This document shows, one piece after another, positions 60,907 to 64,000 of a stretch of DNA of 64,000 nucleotides. Source of the DNA: Alphaproteobacteria bacterium (GTDB lineage Bacteria; Pseudomonadota; Alphaproteobacteria; RF32; CAG-239); the NCBI GenBank assembly GCA_900767645.1, contig CAAFZY010000021.1, positions 17,013-81,012 on the forward strand, written 5' to 3'. Position numbers and translations under genes: made by a program. Within the stretch, counting starts at the first letter, position 1. Every line of letters starts with the position of its first letter. Under the pieces are notes generated by a model. That model did no database searches. It was not told the DNA's origin and was given only the letters and a program-made list of their open reading frames with translations.

Positions 60907-61215
60907 TCATTTAATTAAAACTATTCCGGCAACCAACAGGCAAATTCCGAGCCAGCTTGTCCATGTTGCCAAATCATGAAAATACATAACTCCGACCGCA
61001 AAAGTGCCGATTGCGCCAAGCGCAGTCCAGATAGGATACGCCACCAGCATCGGCAAATTTTTTTGCGATAAATAAAAAAAGATGATACTTAGCGCCACGG
61101 CAAGCAATGAGCCGGCAATCCACCAATCACGATACGCACTGCCATGCGCAAGCTTAAACCCGAACGGCCACATAGTTTCAAAAATTCCGGCTAATATCAA
61201 ATAAAATACAGACAT
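60907..61215 (-). CDS. small multidrug resistance (SMR) family transporter
   Basis: 102 residues from the ATG at 61215 (GGAGAA site upstream). Four predicted helices, with the essential membrane-embedded Glu at residue 13 (AGIFETMWPFGFK). YPIWTALGAIGTFAVGV is the usual helix-3 GlyGly-like segment. SMR proteins act as antiparallel dimers and export small cations such as guanidinium or quaternary ammonium compounds. The substrate class cannot be told. Its stop meets that of the convergent glycosyltransferase. Confidence 0.88.
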   Translation of the reverse strand: MSVFYLILAGIFETMWPFGFKLAHGSAYRDWWIAGSLLAVALSIIFFYLSQKNLPMLVAYPIWTALGAIGTFAVGVMYFHDLATWTSWLGICLLVAGIVLIK

Positions 61216-61270
61216 CTTTATTCTCCTGATTATCAAATAAGCCCTGATTGTTAAAATTAAACAACGAACA

Positions 61271-61310
61271 ATAAAAAAACCTCTCTGCCGATTTAAGCTG
61301 AGAGGTTTTT
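61271..61310 (-). terminator. terminator of tolB
   Basis: AAAAACCTCTC / GAGAGGTTTTT stem with 14-nt loop; T-runs on both sides. Confidence 0.8.
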
Positions 61311-61326
61311 GCTTTTTTGCGCTATG

Positions 61327-62655
61327 TTACGGCAGCAACGGCGACCATGCCGGATCGGAGCCGTCAGCCGGAGTTACCACCATACGTTCATTATATCCGG
61401 TTAAGTCTATGGTATAAAGGTGTACCGGCGAGTTTTTGGCGGAAGTGCCTCTGTCTTGGCGGAAATACATCAACACACGGCCATTCGGCGACCAAGTAGG
61501 TCCTTCAACCAAATATCCGCTTGCAAGCAGACGTTCACCGCTTCCGTCAGGGTGCATAACCCCGATATAAAACTGTCCGCCGGCCATTTTGGTAAAGGCG
61601 ATATAATCACCGCGCGGCGACCATACCGGAGTTGCATAACGACCGTTACCAAAGCTGATACGATGCGGGTTGGAGCCATCAGCGTCCATAATATACAGTT
61701 GCTGATTGCCGCCGCGGTCAGAGTTGAACACAATCTGTTTGCCGTCAGGCGAATAACTCGGCGAAGTATCAATGGCCGGATGCTTGGTAAGCTGTTTGCT
61801 GGTTTTGCGTTTTAAATCCATTTCATAAATTTCGGTATTGCCGTTAGACGCCAACGAGAGCAATACTTTTGAACTGTCCGGTGAAAATACCGGAGCAAAC
61901 GTCATGCCGGGGAAGTGTCCCAACAGCTCTTGCCTGCCGCTTTCAATGTCCATAATATAAACTTTCGGAGCAGTTCCCGAAAATGATAAATATGTAACTT
62001 TTTGCATATTAGGCGAAAAGCGCGGAGTTAACGCCATGGTGGCGCCGGAAGTTAAAAAGCGATGATTTTCACCGTCTTGATCCATAATCGCCAAGCGTTT
62101 TACGCGGCGGGTTGCGGGACCGCTCTCTGAAACATAAACAATTCGGGTGTCAAAGTAGCCTTTTTCGCCGGTCAAACGTTCATAAATAGCATCTGAAATA
62201 ATATGCGCAATACGGCGCCAGTTGTCTTTGGTGGTGGTATACGACTGCCCTTGCAATTGCTCGCCGGACATAACGTCCCATAAACGAAACTCAACTTTGA
62301 GCTTGCCGTCAGAAGTTTCTTGCACGGCGCTTTGCACCAAAGCATGAGCCTTAATGGCGCGCCAATCAACAAAATTAGGACGCTGATTGATTGAGGTTAA
62401 ATCTTCAATATAACTGCCGTCATCAATAATACGAAACAAACCGCTGCGGTCTAAGTCGGCGGTTACAACATTGCGAATCCGGTTGGCATACATGCCGATT
62501 CCGAACAAGCCTAAAGAATTGCCGTCATTAATCATACGCGGAAAAGCTATCGGCATCGCCTCACGCATTGCTCCGGTTACATCAATTTCAAGTTCGGCAT
62601 GCGCCGGAAAAGCAAGCAAGCAAAGCAATCCGGCAAGTAAATTTTTTATCTTCAT
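61327..62655 (-). CDS. tolB: Tol-Pal system protein TolB
   Basis: Periplasmic partner of Pal in outer-membrane constriction. 442 residues. Signal peptide residues 1-20 (cleavage after AHA). N-terminal alpha/beta domain (25-165), then a six-bladed propeller with the repeated [26 protein letters not shown] motif and [22 protein letters not shown]. The rest of tol-pal is not in the window. Its expression reads away from the regulator at 62804. Confidence 0.96.
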   Translation of the reverse strand: MKIKNLLAGLLCLLAFPAHAELEIDVTGAMREAMPIAFPRMINDGNSLGLFGIGMYANRIRNVVTADLDRSGLFRIIDDGSYIEDLTSINQRPNFVDWRAIKAHALVQSAVQETSDGKLKVEFRLWDVMSGEQLQGQSYTTTKDNWRRIAHIISDAIYERLTGEKGYFDTRIVYVSESGPATRRVKRLAIMDQDGENHRFLTSGATMALTPRFSPNMQKVTYLSFSGTAPKVYIMDIESGRQELLGHFPGMTFAPVFSPDSSKVLLSLASNGNTEIYEMDLKRKTSKQLTKHPAIDTSPSYSPDGKQIVFNSDRGGNQQLYIMDADGSNPHRISFGNGRYATPVWSPRGDYIAFTKMAGGQFYIGVMHPDGSGERLLASGYLVEGPTWSPNGRVLMYFRQDRGTSAKNSPVHLYTIDLTGYNERMVVTPADGSDPAWSPLLP

Positions 62656-62738
62656 CGTTAATACCTTCTGCTGAATTTTTAATTTTAAAGCATATTATAC
62701 ACATATCGTTAAAATTCAATTAGCAAAGAGGTTGTTTT

Positions 62739-62770
62739 TTTGTTGCAACAAATTACAGTTTTGCTATATA
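62739..62770 (+). promoter_or_regulatory. candidate promoter with palindromic operator for the tandem regulator
   Basis: TTGCAA (62743-62748), 16-bp spacer, TATATA (62765-62770). The -35 lies inside the perfect 14-bp palindrome TTTGTTGCAACAAA (62739-62752), as expected of a self-repressed gene. Confidence 0.55.
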
Positions 62771-62803
62771 TAAGTACAGATAACTTTGTTTGAAGGGGTA
62801 ATT

Positions 62804-63448
62804 ATGACCGAACAGCTTCCGATAGACACAATGAAAAAAGCCGTTAAGGGTTTAAGCTATATTTCACACCCTCTCCGATTGCGAATTTTGGAGTTTTTAG
62901 ACGTGAACGGCTCGTCTTCGGTTTCTGCCATTACCAAAGGTATAAACGGCGAGCAGATATTTGTGTCGCAAAGCTTAAAAAAATTGCGCGAATCCGGCAT
63001 GGTTAAAACCGAACGACACGGAATTTTCATTTATTACTCCATTCAAGAAGAATATCCGGCAAGCCTGTTTGTGTGCCTGCGAAAATTATTCGGCTATATG
63101 ACCAACGATTTTCATTATTTGGCAGACGGGTTTAAGGCGATGTTGCCTAAAGATTACACCACAATGGCGGCAAATCAGATTAAACTGTTTGCCAACTACG
63201 ATAAAATGCGAATTTTAGAATTTTTGGAGCTCAACGGCGAACAAAATGTTTCTGAAATTATGCAGGGAATTGACTGCAATCAGCTTAAAACGTCACAATA
63301 TTTAAAGCGTCTGCGCGATGACGGATTTGTATCATGCCATCGCGACGGAAAGTTTGTGATTTACAACATCACCAAGGGCGTGCACAAAACCGCCATACAA
63401 TGCATTCACAACCGCTATGATAAATTAAACGACAAGACGGAGTTTTAA
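62804..63448 (+). CDS. tandem ArsR-type winged-helix regulator
   Basis: 214 residues from the ATG at 62804 (AAGGGG site). Two homologous winged-helix units in one chain. Unit 1 (about residues 10-95) has LRLRILEFLDVNGSSSVSAI...SQSLKKLRESGMVKTERHGIFIYYSI; unit 2 (about 115-205) has DKMRILEFLELNGEQNVSEI...TSQYLKRLRDDGFVSCHRDGKFVIYNI. A fusion of two ArsR modules would mimic the usual homodimer. No classic metal-binding Cys pair (CVC) is present, so the signal is unknown. It ends 9 nt before pilin leader D. Confidence 0.85.
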   Translation: MTEQLPIDTMKKAVKGLSYISHPLRLRILEFLDVNGSSSVSAITKGINGEQIFVSQSLKKLRESGMVKTERHGIFIYYSIQEEYPASLFVCLRKLFGYMTNDFHYLADGFKAMLPKDYTTMAANQIKLFANYDKMRILEFLELNGEQNVSEIMQGIDCNQLKTSQYLKRLRDDGFVSCHRDGKFVIYNITKGVHKTAIQCIHNRYDKLNDKTEF

Positions 63449-63457
63449 CCCTTGCCT

Positions 63458-63551
63458 ACAACTTATACACAGCGTTGACTCGTAAATATTGCAAAAAAAA
63501 AACGCGGAGTAAAATCTTCTCACATACAACAATTTGAGGAGGTTTCAGTTC
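63458..63551 (+). promoter_or_regulatory. pilin leader, copy D (94 bp)
   Basis: TTATACACA nonamer (63463-63471), ACTCGTAAATATTGC, ten A, CGCGGAG, TAAAAT, and GAGGAGG ribosome-binding site. The region between TAAAAT and the ribosome-binding site is the most diverged part among the copies. Confidence 0.75.
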
Positions 63552-64000
63552 ATGAATACACAATCGGGAAGAAGTATGGTCGAAATGCTCGGAGTTCTTG
63601 CTATCATCGGGGTTTTAAGCGTCGGGGCAATTGCCGGTTATTCCAAGGCAATGATGAAGTACAAGCTCAATAAGCAAGCAGAGCAAATCAGCTGGCTGTT
63701 AAACGCCATGTACCGTTATAAAGATTTGTTAGGACAAGATAAACATTTTGCAAGTTTTGTACCTTATTTGAAAAAGCTCGGTGAAATTCCGCAAGAAATG
63801 GTTAAAGATAACAGCATTTATCTTTATGATTCTTTCGGAATAAAGTATGAAATGAGAACAAACGGATGCTATCAAACTTGTGAATACGCCAACCTTATGA
63901 TTAATATAACTGACACATATCAAAATTTTGACATTTGCAACAATATTATTGAAACTTCCAAAGCTTTTCCCGAACAACTTGACCATATAAATTTTTGGCA
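63552..64000 (+). CDS. prepilin-like protein D (3' end beyond window)
   Basis: 149 codons to the window edge, no stop seen. Leader MNTQSG and cleavage site G|RSMVE, then the family helix (GYSKAMMKYKLNKQAEQ) shared with A and C. From about residue 45 it is unlike A and C (SWLLNAMYRYKDLLGQDK...), although DICNNIIETSKAFPEQL seems to correspond to the EICRNI...AKENAANL motif of the others. Confirms a conserved N-terminus with variable body. Confidence 0.85.
   Translation, partial: MNTQSGRSMVEMLGVLAIIGVLSVGAIAGYSKAMMKYKLNKQAEQISWLLNAMYRYKDLLGQDKHFASFVPYLKKLGEIPQEMVKDNSIYLYDSFGIKYEMRTNGCYQTCEYANLMINITDTYQNFDICNNIIETSKAFPEQLDHINFW

Noticed and set aside
1..64000. CRISPR array or insertion sequence
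   Set aside because: No regularly spaced repeats, cas genes or transposase were found on either strand; repeats present are leaders, hairpins and tRNA fragments.

Overview
The window looks like a chromosomal segment of an AT-rich, anaerobic, probably gut-dwelling alphaproteobacterium. The evidence is gene order and content. The series mltB-rlpA-dacA-tmk-holB-tatD-MBL hydrolase, the pair nrdR-nusB, and nuoL/M/N-like genes followed by birA and RNase J are alphaproteobacterial arrangements. recA carries a GTTC-N7-GTTC SOS box. Desulfoferrodoxin, an [FeFe] hydrogenase and its maturase HydF point to anaerobic, hydrogen-forming metabolism. The precise taxon is inference.

Layout. 1-5 kb: 5' end of argS, a small lipoprotein, a YecA-like protein, a nitroreductase, rnhA, an AlbA_2-domain protein and an M16 protease. 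5-12 kb: elbB, a TatD-like hydrolase, tcdA, two tandem HydF-type GTPases (the first has lost its cluster ligands), a beta-rich protein, desulfoferrodoxin, tRNA-Ser and a SemiSWEET. 12-13 kb: prepilin-like gene A. 13-20 kb: yejF/yejE with a polytopic membrane protein, rpsD, and a TPR-methyltransferase. 20-37 kb: a long run of minus-strand housekeeping genes (lolDC, dnaJ, DHH protein, MBL hydrolase, tatD, holB, tmk, dacA, rlpA, mltB, hflX, hfq, def, nusB, nrdR, murF, [FeFe] hydrogenase). 37-40 kb: a 994-residue Bacteroidetes-like lipoprotein. 40-48.5 kb: S66 peptidase, RNase J, birA and three degenerate complex-I-type antiporter subunits. 49-52 kb: tRNA-Lys, a duplicated tRNA/terminator fragment, two membrane-protein genes without Shine-Dalgarno sequences, and a pilin-gene remnant. 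52-64 kb: ABC-F ATPase, tRNA-Pro, ugd, a DNA glycosylase, pilin gene C, recA, yihY, fabI, a glycosyltransferase, an SMR transporter, tolB, a tandem ArsR-type regulator and pilin gene D, which runs off the end.

The most distinctive signal is a dispersed family of prepilin-like genes. Three intact genes (12301, 56284, 63552) each follow a 94-bp leader of identical length. The leader has a perfect TTATNCACA (DnaA-box-like) nonamer, an invariant core, a run of ten A between candidate -35 and -10 elements, and a GAGGAG ribosome-binding site. A fourth leader (51910) has nine A and is joined directly to the C-terminal tail of a deleted pilin gene. The mature N-terminus is nearly invariant (GRSMVEML...) and the rest is highly variable. 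One gene has a 90-bp palindromic element inserted in frame in the leader peptide that prepilin peptidase would remove. This looks like a cassette-type, possibly phase-variable surface-protein family.

Other signals worth checking are the HydF paralogue without cluster ligands, the nuoLMN-position genes lacking key charged residues, the hydrogenase at the head of a murF-nrdR-nusB-def operon, and the tandem winged-helix regulator with a palindromic operator beside pilin D.
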